Positions 35,118 to 44,121 of a DNA stretch of 64,000 bases are shown piece by piece (the stretch's first letter is position 1; each line of letters opens with the position of its first letter). The stretch covers positions 1 to 64,000 of the forward strand of contig JAIMBH010000002.1 of the NCBI GenBank assembly GCA_023511485.1, read 5' to 3'. Position numbers and translations under genes: made by a program. This DNA comes from Bacillota bacterium. Its GTDB lineage: Bacteria > Actinomycetota > Aquicultoria > Aquicultorales > Aquicultoraceae. The notes beneath the pieces are model-generated. The model had not been told where the DNA came from. It did no database searches and saw nothing but the letters and a program-made list of their open reading frames with translations.

Positions 35118-37025
35118 ATGGGAGCTCTGTTGCTTGGTGTGGTTACGATTGCCATCAGCCTGCTCTCCTTAATCTTACTAATCGGCACGCGTGAAAGTTT
35201 GAAGAACTTTCACGCCAAAAGATCGGTATTTATTGTTGGAGCTTGCTTAGCCATCCTTGGCATCGTAAACATGTTTGACTCTGGCGGAAAGAACACTGCA
35301 TTAAGCCCCATCGAACTCTACATAAGAATCATTACTGCTATAATTTTTTTCTTCCTTATTTATAAGGCTGTTTATGGAGAGATAAAGTTAAAGGCAAAAA
35401 GAAGGGAAAGAGAGCTTGAGGCATTAAATGACGTGGCTATGGCTGTAGGTAAATCCATGGATTTAAAGCAGGTTTTGCATAACGCTCTTACATCCGTAAC
35501 TAAAATAGGCAACTTTGGGATAGGGTTTGTATACCTTCTTAATGAAGAAACGGGCTTGCTCGAACTTGTGGCTTCATATGGCCAGATTCCCGAGCATCTT
35601 ATGAAAAAACTGGCTTATCTGAAACTTGGACAAGAAGTCTGAGGTATGGTAGCAAAGGAAGGCCGGTCGGTCTACCTGGAGGACCTTAACACCAATCCTA
35701 TAGCTCAGGAGTCTGAGATTGTGGCTGGTCTAGGTATCAGGTCTATCGCGGGTACTCCTCTTCGCTATGAAAATAGGACAATCGGAACAATAACAGTTGG
35801 ATGCACTGACGCAGGAGTAATTAGCCATGACGATAGAACGCTAATCGGATACATGGCAAATTTAATCACGACCGCAATTATAAAAGCACAGCTTTATGGT
35901 GCTGAAAGGGAAACAAGGATAAAACTTAGCGCGCTTGAAAATATATCCGAGGCTGGTTTGACTATGCTAAGCGTAGATGAACTGCTGGATGAGATTGCTA
36001 CCCGCATAGTTCAAGATACCAATATGGATTGGTCAAAGATAATCCTGCTTGGCAGGAAAAATGGAAAATTGACAGTAGAGCACAGTCCAAATAGTTATTT
36101 GCCGTTAAAAGATCGGGATTTAAATAAGGTCTATAAGCTTATAGACGACGTACTCACGGAAGAAAAGGCGCGCGTCTTAAAACGAAACGATATAAGCCAG
36201 GTCAAGGCGTATCTGGGAAGCGCAGGGATAAGGTCAATTGCCATGGTTCCGGTCAATTTGAGGCAGAATATGGCTTGCATTGTTGCAGCGGGGAAGAAGT
36301 CTGCCGATTCGTTTAGTAAGAAGGAGTTAAACCTTATTGAAACTTTAAGTTATCGTTCCGCGCTGGCAATAGAAAACGCGCTGTTATTCTCCCGTCTTGA
36401 GGGGTCATATTTAGAGACGGTTGAATCGCTTGTTAAGGCAATCGAAGCTAAAGATGAATATACCAGCGGTCACTCAGAGCACGTAGCTGCTCTGGCGAGG
36501 GAGACCTCTATTGCTTTGGGCATGACCAAAGAAGAGGCAGAGCGCATATATATGGCAGGGCTTCTGCATGATGTCGGTAAGATTGGAATCCCAAGCAGCA
36601 TATTGTACAAAACGACAAAGCTGTCGGATGATGATTACAAACAGATTAAACTTCATCCAACTAAAGGCTATGAAATTCTGGAGCCGATTAGCGGTCTTGA
36701 GGATATCGCTATGATTGTCCTGCAGCATCACGAGAGGTATGACGGTACCGGATACCCCAGCGGTCTTTGTGGTAATGATATTCTTTTGGAAGCGCGTATT
36801 CTTGCTGTTGCTGATGCCTACCAGGCGATGATATCAGATAGGCCTTACAGAAAGAGACTTCCGGTTAAAGAAGCAAAACTTGAGATACGCAGGGGCATTG
36901 GCACCCAATTTGACCCTGATGTCGCCCGGGTTTTCCTCTCGGTATTGGAGATGCAATCCAAATTGCATAAATGCGAGCGGACAAGGAGTAAAGCAGGGCA
37001 GAAGAAAGTAGCTCTGAGCTACTAG
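35118..37025 (+). pseudogene. Membrane GAF-GAF-HD-GYP protein, interrupted by UGA
   Basis: The frame begins MGALLLGVVTIAISLLSLIL, with three membrane helices, enters a GAF domain (EALNDVAMAVGKSMDLKQVL), and meets TGA at 35640-35642 (codon 175). It resumes in frame with GMVAKEGRSVYLEDLNTNPI, the rest of that GAF domain, followed by a second GAF-like domain and an HD-GYP domain (GLLHDVGKIGIPSS; QHHERYDGTGYPSG). ATG 35646 could restart translation. The break sits in the usual G.x(S/A/V)G.V loop, which is not a fixed Cys site, so this looks like a nonsense change rather than selenocysteine. If translated whole it would be a 635-residue c-di-GMP phosphodiesterase. Confidence 0.75.
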
Positions 37026-37207
37026 GTACTTACAAATGTTTGGGTAACTGAATGTTTAAGGTTGCTTCGTTGTCTCTTTTCTGCAACAAATTAGATCACC
37101 GACCGCTCACCGATTTAATAACTTATCATATTAAATCTTATTCAATTCGATATTTGCAGCTTTAAATTTGGGTAAATCTATCGTTGAGTCGTGCTGGAGG
37201 TGATTTA

Positions 37208-37525
37208 ATGAGATTTCTGGTTATTGACCGAGGTGGCACTCTCGAGCTCCCATCATCCCAGGGATACGATCTTTTTATGAAGGCCAGGGATTGGGTAAGG
37301 AAAATGATGGATGAAGGGAAGATCGAGCTGGCCTATGCCCTGTCGGGGCAGATGTCAAGCGTCATGATCTACAATGTTGATTCACATGAAGAGCTTGATG
37401 ACATGCTGCAAGATTATCCATTGAGTAACTATGCGGTTTTCGAGGTCTATCCGTTGTCAGACGCGCTTCATTCTTTTGAGAAGGCCGCACAATCCTTTAG
37501 GGAGAGGGGTAAACTGGCCGCCTAA
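37208..37525 (+). CDS. Small alpha/beta-barrel-like protein, muconolactone-isomerase type
   Basis: This 105-residue soluble protein starts MRFLVIDRGGTLELPSSQGY and ends with YPLSNYAVFEVYPLSDALHS. The pattern (strand, long helix, strand, helix, then a strand with the FEVYPL motif) is that of a dimeric ferredoxin-like fold as in muconolactone isomerase and YCII-like proteins. No clear catalytic residue is visible. ATG 37208 follows GGAGGTGATT. Two terminator hairpins follow the gene. Confidence 0.6.
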   Translation: MRFLVIDRGGTLELPSSQGYDLFMKARDWVRKMMDEGKIELAYALSGQMSSVMIYNVDSHEELDDMLQDYPLSNYAVFEVYPLSDALHSFEKAAQSFRERGKLAA

Positions 37526-37579
37526 GTTTTTAGGCGGATAAAAGTAAAAGCCGGGTATAGGTTCCCGGCTTTTACTTTT
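37518..37579 (+). terminator. Two stacked hairpins, terminator
   Basis: CCGCCTAA/TTAGGCGG (37518-37537) overlaps the gene end. AAAAGTAAAAGCCGGG (37540-37555) and CCCGGCTTTTACTTTT (37564-37579) form a 16-bp perfect stem with T-rich and A-rich arms, suited to both strands. Confidence 0.85.
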
Positions 37580-37596
37580 GCTATCTAACTTTTTCC

Positions 37597-38151
37597 TTAT
37601 TGGCTTGGTTGCGTTGTAGAATTCTGGACGGTCCACTGGCCTTTGTCATTCTTGACAAACTGCCAGGTTGCCGACCAGATGCCGTTTTGTCCTAAATCCA
37701 TCTTTACAACGACTATCCCGGAATTTTCGTTTATCTGCGGCTTGCCTACTTCATAACTCTGCATACCATAGCTTTCACGGCTTTGAGCAAAGCTATTAAC
37801 GTCACTTTGGTTTTTCTTAGAAAGAGGTTGCAGGTCGTAGGCAGTCTGCCAATCTTTGTTTTTCCATGCCGAATAATACTTTTCGCAGTACTGGTCGAGA
37901 GCCATTCCATCTGGGACTATAGTTGCCGGGTCTTTTGAGCTAACTGGTGCGGTTGGCTGCGGGGCTACGTTTGTTGTGCCGCCTGTACTGCCGGTTCCAG
38001 TCCGTGGCAGTTGCTGGTTATTCGCGCCTGTTTGACCTGTATATCCGCTTTGCGTAGCTTGCGGTGACCAAATGGCATAGTACGCTATTGGTATGAGCAG
38101 AATTATAGCCACGGCGATCACAATAATTGGAAGGTATTTTTTAGAGTCCAC
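37597..38151 (-). CDS. Membrane-anchored protein with NTF2-like outer domain
   Basis: This 184-residue protein has one N-terminal membrane segment (residues 7-27), a Thr/Gly/Gln/Pro-rich linker (about 30-72) and a folded domain: LDQYCEKYYSAWKNKDWQTA, MDLGQNGIWSATWQFVKNDK and GQWTVQNST. That pattern resembles NTF2-like domains that bind small ligands. Start is GTG 38151, with AAGGAAG upstream. It is convergent with the gene before it across the terminator. Function unknown. Confidence 0.65.
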   Translation of the reverse strand: MDSKKYLPIIVIAVAIILLIPIAYYAIWSPQATQSGYTGQTGANNQQLPRTGTGSTGGTTNVAPQPTAPVSSKDPATIVPDGMALDQYCEKYYSAWKNKDWQTAYDLQPLSKKNQSDVNSFAQSRESYGMQSYEVGKPQINENSGIVVVKMDLGQNGIWSATWQFVKNDKGQWTVQNSTTQPSQ

Positions 38152-38298
38152 GTGAAAACTTCCTTTCTCCGTAAATGTGAAAAATTACATTTGCTTGTTT
38201 AATGTACCTTAAACGCGGCTGTCTTTCAAGTAATAAAATAGCTCTACTGTTATAGTATCGTGAGTTATGGGCAGTGACGAGTAGTTGATAACTATTTG

Positions 38299-38328
38299 TT
38301 GCTTAAGTCGGATATATTGATATATAAT
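38299..38328 (+). promoter_or_regulatory. Promoter of the decaheme cytochrome gene
   Basis: TTGCTT (38299-38304) and TATAAT (38323-38328) are 18 bp apart, about 55 bp before the start codon. Confidence 0.55.
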
Positions 38329-38384
38329 TGCTTAACTTTGTAGTTAATACTTCTAAGTAAAGTAGTGGGATAAAGGAGTTGTCT

Positions 38385-39236
38385 ATGAAGCTAAGCGTAA
38401 AAATTTTACTAGCCATTGTTTTTGTTTTAGTATTACTAAGCGTCTCACTCTCGGTAACTTCACAGCCCAACTTCTGCAAAAGCTGCCATGAGATGAACGA
38501 TGATTACCAGGCGTGGAAGATTTCGGTTCACAAGAAAGTGTCCTGTGCAGCTTGTCATATTGAACCTGGGCCTATTAATTTTGTAGCTCATAAAATATCA
38601 GCATTAAAAGAAGTAGGCGTGCATCTTACAAACAGCTACGAAAACCCGATAAACAAACACGGAGCTGTGAGTAAAAATATGCCGTCTGAAAATTGCACGG
38701 GCTGCCACAAAAATATCGGTAAAGTATCCGACAAGGATTTGGTATACGACCATGAGCCGCATCTTAAAAACAACATTAACTGTGCCTATTGTCATAATAG
38801 AATTGCCCATCCGGGACTAAAAGGTCATACAAGCCGTATAGTGATGAGTGTTTGCATTGATTGTCACTTGGAGAAAGAAGCTTCGGTTACCTGCCGCACT
38901 TGTCATCCAGCAAGCTTTAAACTCTCTCCGGCATCACACGACAGCGTGGGTTGGGCAAAGGGCCATGGCAAAAGCGGCGATACGGCAGAATGCAAGAAAT
39001 GCCACTTCGACGAGAAACGTTTTTGTCTTGACTGCCACGGTGTTCCGATGCCGCATCCGGAGGATTGGGAGGAAGAGCATGGTAAGGCCAAGAACGCATC
39101 GCTGCAAAATTTCTGCGGAAAGTGCCACAACAAACAGGCCTTCTGCAGTAGCTGCCACGAAGCCCCTGGGGGTGAGATAAATGCAAAGAATGGCGAAGAT
39201 AAAAAGGATAAAGATGAAGAGAATGACAAAGATTAA
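38385..39236 (+). CDS. NapC/NirT-type decaheme cytochrome c
   Basis: This 283-residue protein has an N-terminal membrane anchor (residues 5-24) and ten CXXCH heme motifs: CKSCH, CAACH, CTGCH, CAYCH, CIDCH, CRTCH, CKKCH, CLDCH, CGKCH and CSSCH. The first half matches the NapC/NrfH quinol-oxidising type; the second half adds more hemes than the usual four or five, so it likely carries electrons from the quinone pool outward. The C-terminus is a charged Lys/Asp/Glu tail. ATG 38385 follows AAAGGAG. It lies near an ABC exporter and the sulfur genes; the terminal partner is unknown. Confidence 0.92.
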   Translation: MKLSVKILLAIVFVLVLLSVSLSVTSQPNFCKSCHEMNDDYQAWKISVHKKVSCAACHIEPGPINFVAHKISALKEVGVHLTNSYENPINKHGAVSKNMPSENCTGCHKNIGKVSDKDLVYDHEPHLKNNINCAYCHNRIAHPGLKGHTSRIVMSVCIDCHLEKEASVTCRTCHPASFKLSPASHDSVGWAKGHGKSGDTAECKKCHFDEKRFCLDCHGVPMPHPEDWEEEHGKAKNASLQNFCGKCHNKQAFCSSCHEAPGGEINAKNGEDKKDKDEENDKD

Positions 39237-39318
39237 GAATTAGTGCCATTGCGGCCCTTATTTGTACAACTTGATTTAACTATATAGCCAGCTTTGCTAG
39301 GGAAGCTGGCTATATCTT

Positions 39319-40032
39319 TTATTTGCTTGAGACGATCTCTTCATGTTTATAGGATTGTTCCTCAATTGCGAAAAGTTGCCCGTCTTTAGCCTCGTAGCAT
39401 CGCTTGGAAATCTGTGCCAGCTCCCACCGGTGGGTGACGAGTAAAAGAGTCAGGCCTTCTCTATTAAGCAAGGAAAGGATATCTCCGATCTGCTGTGCTC
39501 TTGGTGGATCAAGATCGTTGGTCGGTTCATCGGCCAATAAAATAGCAGGCTCTTTGATGAGCGCTCTGGCAATAGCGACTCGCCTTCGCTGGCCCAAGCT
39601 TAACTCGTGGGGCAGGTGGTTCAGGCGTTCCTCCAGCCCAAATCGCTTTGCGAGGTCATGAGCCCTTGCGGTGTAATCTCGTGAGCCATCCCTGCTTCCT
39701 AGCCAAACAGGCAGCATTATGTTTTCTAGCACTGTTAGGGTTGGAATTAGGTGAGAACCCTGGAAGATAAAACCTATCTTTTGGTTGCGTATACTCGCCT
39801 GTTCTTTTTCAGACATCGACCTAGTGGCTTTACCATCTATTACAACCTCGCCTGCAGTAGGTCTTAATAGGCAGCCAATGATATTTAACAAAGTGGTTTT
39901 TCCGCCTCCAGAGGGACCGACAATTGATACCGAGTCACCCTGCTCAAGAGTTAGGTCTATGCCCTTTAGTACTTCGAGGGTCTCACCGCCGGGGCGCGGG
40001 TATGAATGCCTTATTCCTTCTAATCGAATCAA
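39319..40032 (-). CDS. LolD/MacB-type ABC transporter ATPase
   Basis: This 237-residue ATPase has Walker A GPSGGGKTT (near residue 40), the Q-loop FIFQGSHLIP, the signature LSLGQRRRVAIARAL, Walker B ILLADEPTNDL and the H-loop LLLVTHRW. The signature reads LSLGQ instead of LSGGQ. It is the partner of the upstream permease gene (22 bp apart on the same strand). With no adaptor subunit encoded nearby, this looks like an FtsE/LolD-type two-component exporter or lipoprotein extractor. Confidence 0.88.
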   Translation of the reverse strand: MIRLEGIRHSYPRPGGETLEVLKGIDLTLEQGDSVSIVGPSGGGKTTLLNIIGCLLRPTAGEVVIDGKATRSMSEKEQASIRNQKIGFIFQGSHLIPTLTVLENIMLPVWLGSRDGSRDYTARAHDLAKRFGLEERLNHLPHELSLGQRRRVAIARALIKEPAILLADEPTNDLDPPRAQQIGDILSLLNREGLTLLLVTHRWELAQISKRCYEAKDGQLFAIEEQSYKHEEIVSSK

Positions 40033-40053
40033 CTCTGTTCCTCCTAAACGTTT

Positions 40054-41259
40054 TTACTCTAACTCTCCCTGGGCGATTGCCCAGGCAGGATCCAGTGACG
40101 CAGTACGGTAAGCGGGGAATAGGGCCGCCAGGATTACCGTTGCTGTCGCTGCTAACAAGCACCACCCGAGAAGACCGGCTGTTTCTGAAAGCGACAGCGA
40201 GAGAAATGGAAATGTAGTGCCTGAAGATATGGTTTTAACTAGGTAGCTGGACACAAACCAGCCCAGTGCTGTACCTATCAGTGCACTGACCAAAGCAAGG
40301 CATCCGGCTTCCCAAAGAATTAATCTGAAAACGCCCCATTGTCTTGCCCCAAGAGCCCGAAGAATACCGATTTCTGTTTTCCGTTCCATTACCAGACTTG
40401 CAAACCGCCCCAACAGCGACGCAAGAGATACGAGCCAGAGCACTGCTGTTAAAGCGTAAAGCAAGGAGGTTACTACATGCATTCTTTGCCTGGTTTCTTG
40501 GACTACCTGCAGGGAAGGAACTGCATTTACTCCAGACAATTTATTAATAGCTTGTACTATCTCATTGGTTTTCCCTGGATCCTCTACGCGCACAAGGATG
40601 GCTGAAAACAGTTGATCGGGTTTTTTATCTGTCCATAGGTATTGTAAATCAGGACTTTCCTTTGCCAGGCGGCGGGCGGTATCCATACTTATGAAGGCGG
40701 TATCGTCGATACCGGTTCCTGTTGGCGCAAGGTGTTCAATTGTTTTAAATAGCTCCCCGCGTATTATGATTCTATCCCCGACCGCCATATCGATATTGGA
40801 ACCTATTATCAACTCGTGGTCTCCCAGTGGACGGTTTAGTTTGTTGATCATCCAGGGAGCTACGACAAAGTCTGTATTAGAATCAAGACCCACAATTCGG
40901 CCTGGAGAAACCAGGCCGCAGCATGAAGCTGCTATTGTTTTAGTGAAGAACTGCGGTGTAGCTTGCTTAACTCCAGGTAAGCTTAAGATTTCCTTGTAAA
41001 GCGATTTATCCATATAGACACTTAAAGGGGTACCAGTAAATAGCATCTGCTCAGGCTTAGCCTCAGCTTTTTCGGGAAGAACTATCACATCGGCTCCAAG
41101 CCTCTGTATTCCTAGATTTAGGCCCCGCTCTAGTCCCCGACCAAGCCAAAGCGAGGTAAATAAAGAGGTTACGGTAATAGATATCACAAAAATTGTTAGT
41201 ATGGCATGAAAGGGTCGTCTCTGGATGTTTCTTAGCACCAATCGAAATATTATAACCAC
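40054..41259 (-). CDS. FtsX/MacB-type ABC transporter permease
   Basis: A permease of about 401 residues with an N-terminal helix (FHAILTIFVISITVTSLFTS), a large extracytoplasmic domain and three C-terminal helices of FtsX type. The coupling motif LVMERKTEIGILRALGARQW is present. Two adjacent Cys (AASCCGLVSPGR) in the outer domain are unusual. The open frame runs to 41412, but those upstream residues overlap the dsrE promoter; GTG 41259 is the likely start, near where membrane-proximal sequence begins. It is divergent from the dsrEFH-like genes. Confidence 0.85.
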   Translation of the reverse strand: MVIIFRLVLRNIQRRPFHAILTIFVISITVTSLFTSLWLGRGLERGLNLGIQRLGADVIVLPEKAEAKPEQMLFTGTPLSVYMDKSLYKEILSLPGVKQATPQFFTKTIAASCCGLVSPGRIVGLDSNTDFVVAPWMINKLNRPLGDHELIIGSNIDMAVGDRIIIRGELFKTIEHLAPTGTGIDDTAFISMDTARRLAKESPDLQYLWTDKKPDQLFSAILVRVEDPGKTNEIVQAINKLSGVNAVPSLQVVQETRQRMHVVTSLLYALTAVLWLVSLASLLGRFASLVMERKTEIGILRALGARQWGVFRLILWEAGCLALVSALIGTALGWFVSSYLVKTISSGTTFPFLSLSLSETAGLLGWCLLAATATVILAALFPAYRTASLDPAWAIAQGELE

Positions 41260-41331
41260 CTTCTTTCGATAATAAATGGAGTAATAAAACCCCTTTTTTA
41301 GGTATTTTTTTATAAGTCTGGCTACAATTGC

Positions 41332-41404
41332 TTGACAAGGTAATAGCCGATTTGATACATTTGTTACGATTATTCCTAGTATTACTATATGAATTCTAGT
41401 TAAA
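41332..41404 (+). promoter_or_regulatory. Promoter and palindromic operator of dsrEFH (site A)
   Basis: TTGACA (41332-41337) and GATACA (41354-41359) are 16 bp apart. Downstream lies CCTAGTATTACTATAT (41375-41390) with the perfect palindrome TAGTA-T-TACTA (41377-41387), framed by ATTC and GAAT. About 70 bp here are almost identical to the yeeE promoter at 46107-46179, with about six differences. The same palindrome also occurs near 62386. A repressor bound here would block the transcription start. Confidence 0.85.
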
Positions 41405-41571
41405 AAGGTCAAGGGATCATACTACCTCAAAATTAACCATAAAGAAAGCAAGCGCAGGCAGCAAAATAACTGTAAATGTGAAATTGTAATGAGCAATCTA
41501 TCAGGGCAACCAACATCAGATATGGCAAGCTTACGTTAATAAGGAATATTTCGGGAGGAGGGTCAGAGTTA

Positions 41572-41910
41572 ATGGGAAGTTTGTTTCTTGTGTTAAAGGC
41601 GGCGCCGGAGCAGGAGCAGCATGCTCATTTTGTCGTAAACCTGGCTCAGGCAGCACAGGCAAAGGGGCATAAGGTTACGGTTCACGTTTTTGGAGATGGA
41701 ATCTACTATCTGGTGCCAAATATGCACATCGGACCTACAAATACTGCCGAGCTATGCGAAAAAGAGAATTCAAGCCTTATGTACTGTTTCCATAATGTGG
41801 AGCAAAGGGGCATCGTACCACTGGTCATGGAAAGTGCGAGGAAGGCATCTACTCCGGACGCATCCATGGAGTTTATTAAGCATGATAGGGTTCTTATGAT
41901 TTCGGGATGA
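41572..41910 (+). CDS. DsrE-like sulfurtransferase subunit
   Basis: This 112-residue protein has the DsrE/TusD fold: LFLVLKAAPEQEQHAHFVVN, VTVHVFGDGIYYLVPN and the reactive-Cys segment SLMYCFHNVEQRGI. Cys 71 in that segment aligns with the persulfide-carrying Cys of DsrE/TusD. It is the first of three genes of the DsrEFH type, under the promoter at 41332. DsrEFH proteins form hexamers that take sulfane sulfur from TusA. GGGAGGAG precedes the ATG. Confidence 0.82.
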   Translation: MGSLFLVLKAAPEQEQHAHFVVNLAQAAQAKGHKVTVHVFGDGIYYLVPNMHIGPTNTAELCEKENSSLMYCFHNVEQRGIVPLVMESARKASTPDASMEFIKHDRVLMISG

Positions 41911-41921
41911 GGTGATTGATT

Positions 41922-42293
41922 TTGGCCGAGCCTATAAAGTTCTGTGCAGTTGTTCGCCAACCGCCAATTGGGGAGCGAGATTCTCTAGAAATCTTGAGGT
42001 TTACTCTTGGGTTGGTGTTACTTGGTAGCCATGTCGTTGAAATTCATGCCGTTCTTGAGGGTGACGGTGTATTTCACGCACTAAACGAGCTACCGGAGAA
42101 AGTTCTTGGAAGAGACACATCAAAGATCAGTGTTGTTGACGGCATTGATTTTGATGCACTGGTCTACGTTGTGAAGGAAGATATGGAAGCGCGTGGTTTG
42201 AGCGAGGAGGATCTGCTTGAGGGAGTAAAGGTTATACCTTCAGAACAGGTATCAGGGATAATAAGCCAGGCAAAGACTACCCATTTCATGTAG
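41922..42293 (+). CDS. DsrF-like subunit
   Basis: This 123-residue protein has the DsrE-like fold (FCAVVRQPPIGERDSLEILR; FDALVYVVKEDMEARGL). At the position where DsrE carries its Cys it has VYVVKED, so it is probably a structural partner, as DsrF is to DsrE. TTG 41922 follows GAGGTG at seven bases, so it is chosen over the TTG at 41916. The gene starts 11 bp after the DsrE-like gene. Confidence 0.75.
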   Translation: MAEPIKFCAVVRQPPIGERDSLEILRFTLGLVLLGSHVVEIHAVLEGDGVFHALNELPEKVLGRDTSKISVVDGIDFDALVYVVKEDMEARGLSEEDLLEGVKVIPSEQVSGIISQAKTTHFM

Positions 42294-42323
42294 GCCAACC
42301 TTTACGAGAGGAGGATCGGTGAC

Positions 42324-42641
42324 ATGGCGACGATATGTATTAGCGCTTTATCATCCGGCGAGACAGACCGACGTGAGCGACTCATAACTCTGATACAGGG
42401 CTTAAGCAAACCGGATGAAAAGGTAATGCTTCTGCTTTACGGAGACGGGGTTTATAACCTTGTAAACGGAAGCAAAGCGGCGGCAGAGATTACTGAAACA
42501 TCTGCAGATATCTATGTTATTGCCGGAGACGTAGAAGATCGAGGGTTAGCAGGAAAGATTATTCCTCAGGCGCAGCAGATCGATTATGATCGGGCAGTGG
42601 ATTTAATTATGGAGTCCGATCATACGGTCACGGGTGTCTGA
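42324..42641 (+). CDS. DsrH-like subunit
   Basis: This 105-residue protein has the small TusB/DsrH fold: VMLLLYGDGVYNLVNGSK and DIYVIAGDVEDRGLAGKII. The equivalent Cys region reads YVIAGDV, without a Cys. With the two genes before it (30 bp spacing, AGGAGG in front) it completes a DsrEFH-like set in which only the first subunit keeps the reactive Cys, as in a TusBCD/DsrEFH heterohexamer. Confidence 0.72.
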   Translation: MATICISALSSGETDRRERLITLIQGLSKPDEKVMLLLYGDGVYNLVNGSKAAAEITETSADIYVIAGDVEDRGLAGKIIPQAQQIDYDRAVDLIMESDHTVTGV

Positions 42642-42812
42642 TGTCGTATAAATATGCAGTTAGGCGCTTATTAGATATGCAGCTCAATGCAGATCAAGGT
42701 CTGAACAACATGTGATTCGAGTGCCGAGTGGCGCGTCAAGGAAGGGGGGATGGAGAAGGTAAAACAGCTATCATATTAATCTTAAAGTTAAGGTGGGTTT
42801 ATAAGGAGAGAG
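42642..42812. other. Intergenic region
   Basis: No gene or clear promoter seen. AAGGAGAG at the end is the ribosome site of the next gene. Confidence 0.3.
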
Positions 42813-43979
42813 GTGAAAGATTTGCAAAGCCTTAAGAAGTTAGGCATCTTAGTGTTGGTGATATTTGTTGTAGCTATAATAGCTACTGGTTGCGGTGGAT
42901 CCAGCACTAAAACTGAAAAACAAGCAGCAAATGATACTAAGCCTGAGGCCAGCACTATTGAAGGTACAATATATCTGCCTGGAGAGGGTGGACATATTGC
43001 TGTAGCTAAGATCGCAATCGATCCGGCAAAAGATGAACCGATCGCAATTAAAAATCTGGACCGGATTAAATTGGGGGCTGCAGAAACCAATGCGACACAC
43101 GATATAAGAATTGACGCGGATAAGAATGTTGCATTCTCATCGGCCATTGTAAAAGATGCTAGTGCTGGAGGTATCCACGTAGACAAGATTGATTTAAGTA
43201 CCCTTCAAGTAACAAAAGACATTGCAACACCCGTACCTCCAAGGTATGTTGGAGGGCCGTTCTACTGTGCCTCGGGCCAAAGCGACGATGCATTCTTGCC
43301 GGTAATTATGGGCTACGAGGGAAGCATCGATGTGTTCGACAAAGAGACTCTTGAGTTAAAGCACAGGGTTCAATTTGATGATCCGCAGATTGGCAAGGAT
43401 TATATATTTGCCCACGGAACTAATACTCCTGACAAAAAACAATTCCTGCTAGCTCTAAATGTCACAGCTCCTGGTAAAGGTGGAGAGGCTCCACCAAGAA
43501 GCTCTGGTGACCTTAAGTTCTGTCTGTTAGATATGGAATCGCTCCTGCAGGGTACGCTAAAAATTAACAAGGTCAATACGATAGCGGCTGATACAACTGC
43601 AATCGCTTTCCGTCAGACCTTCACCAGCGATGGTAAATATCTGCTCCAGGCGGCAAGGGATAGAATCCTTGTAATCGATGGTAGCACACTGCAACTGGTT
43701 AAGAAGATCGACGTTCCGAAGGAAGGCGAAGACCAGATCGAATGCCATGATATTATGCCGACGCCAGATGGTAAATATGCAGTTGCCGCGCTTCGCGTAC
43801 CTGTTGGCAAGGACAGTGCAGGCAAAGCGATAAATGACGGAAAGGTAGCGCTCGTAGATCTTGAAAAAGGAACGATTGTTGGTAAGCAAACTTCGATATG
43901 CTACAAATGCCACAACGATTACACTAGCCTGAAAGGCAAAGGTGCTAACCTCTGCGGTATTGATGGTATTTGGAAATAA
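42813..43979 (+). CDS. Beta-propeller lipoprotein with one C-terminal heme c site
   Basis: This 388-residue protein has a lipoprotein signal (ILVLVIFVVAIIATGC, lipobox ATGC), then repeated strands of a seven- or eight-bladed propeller (GSIDVFDKETLELKHRVQFD; KYLLQAARDRILVIDGSTLQ; PDGKYAVAALRVPVGKDSAG), as in NirF or cytochrome d1-type proteins. A single CYKCH heme motif lies near the C-terminus (SICYKCHNDYTSL). Start is GTG 42813 with AAGGAG upstream. It follows the DsrEFH-like genes by 170 bp. It may bind a redox cofactor or sense sulfur compounds; no known sulfur enzyme matches exactly. Confidence 0.7.
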   Translation: MKDLQSLKKLGILVLVIFVVAIIATGCGGSSTKTEKQAANDTKPEASTIEGTIYLPGEGGHIAVAKIAIDPAKDEPIAIKNLDRIKLGAAETNATHDIRIDADKNVAFSSAIVKDASAGGIHVDKIDLSTLQVTKDIATPVPPRYVGGPFYCASGQSDDAFLPVIMGYEGSIDVFDKETLELKHRVQFDDPQIGKDYIFAHGTNTPDKKQFLLALNVTAPGKGGEAPPRSSGDLKFCLLDMESLLQGTLKINKVNTIAADTTAIAFRQTFTSDGKYLLQAARDRILVIDGSTLQLVKKIDVPKEGEDQIECHDIMPTPDGKYAVAALRVPVGKDSAGKAINDGKVALVDLEKGTIVGKQTSICYKCHNDYTSLKGKGANLCGIDGIWK

Positions 43980-44005
43980 GATACCTGAGTCAGATGCGAA
44001 GGTAA

Positions 44006-44039
44006 GCCTGTTCCAGGCTCTTTAGAGCCTGGAACAGGC
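44006..44039. terminator. 15-bp perfect hairpin
   Basis: GCCTGTTCCAGGCTC (44006-44020) and GAGCCTGGAACAGGC (44025-44039) pair with a TTTA loop, followed by CTTCT. It follows the propeller gene. Confidence 0.7.
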
Positions 44040-44121
44040 CTTCTACATGAAAAGCTTCAAAGCTTTACCAAGGTGGCATCGATCCTTTTGCAAGTTTGCA
44101 TATGTAATGGTGTGACTGTTG

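Noticed and set aside
35640-35642. Selenocysteine in the GAF/HD-GYP protein
   Set aside because: The position is not a conserved Cys and no good G-loop hairpin was found at the right distance.
23547-37025. UGA recoded as glycine genome-wide, as in some candidate phyla
   Set aside because: Only one of the UGA cases sits at a Gly position, and several intact genes end in UGA at family-typical ends, so UGA is a normal stop.
38848-39249. Long frames overlapping the decaheme gene in other frames
   Set aside because: They are shadows caused by repeated CXXCH codons; the decaheme frame has the ribosome site and ten motifs.
40054-41412. Permease start at 41412
   Set aside because: The extra residues lie over the conserved dsrEFH promoter and have no family match.
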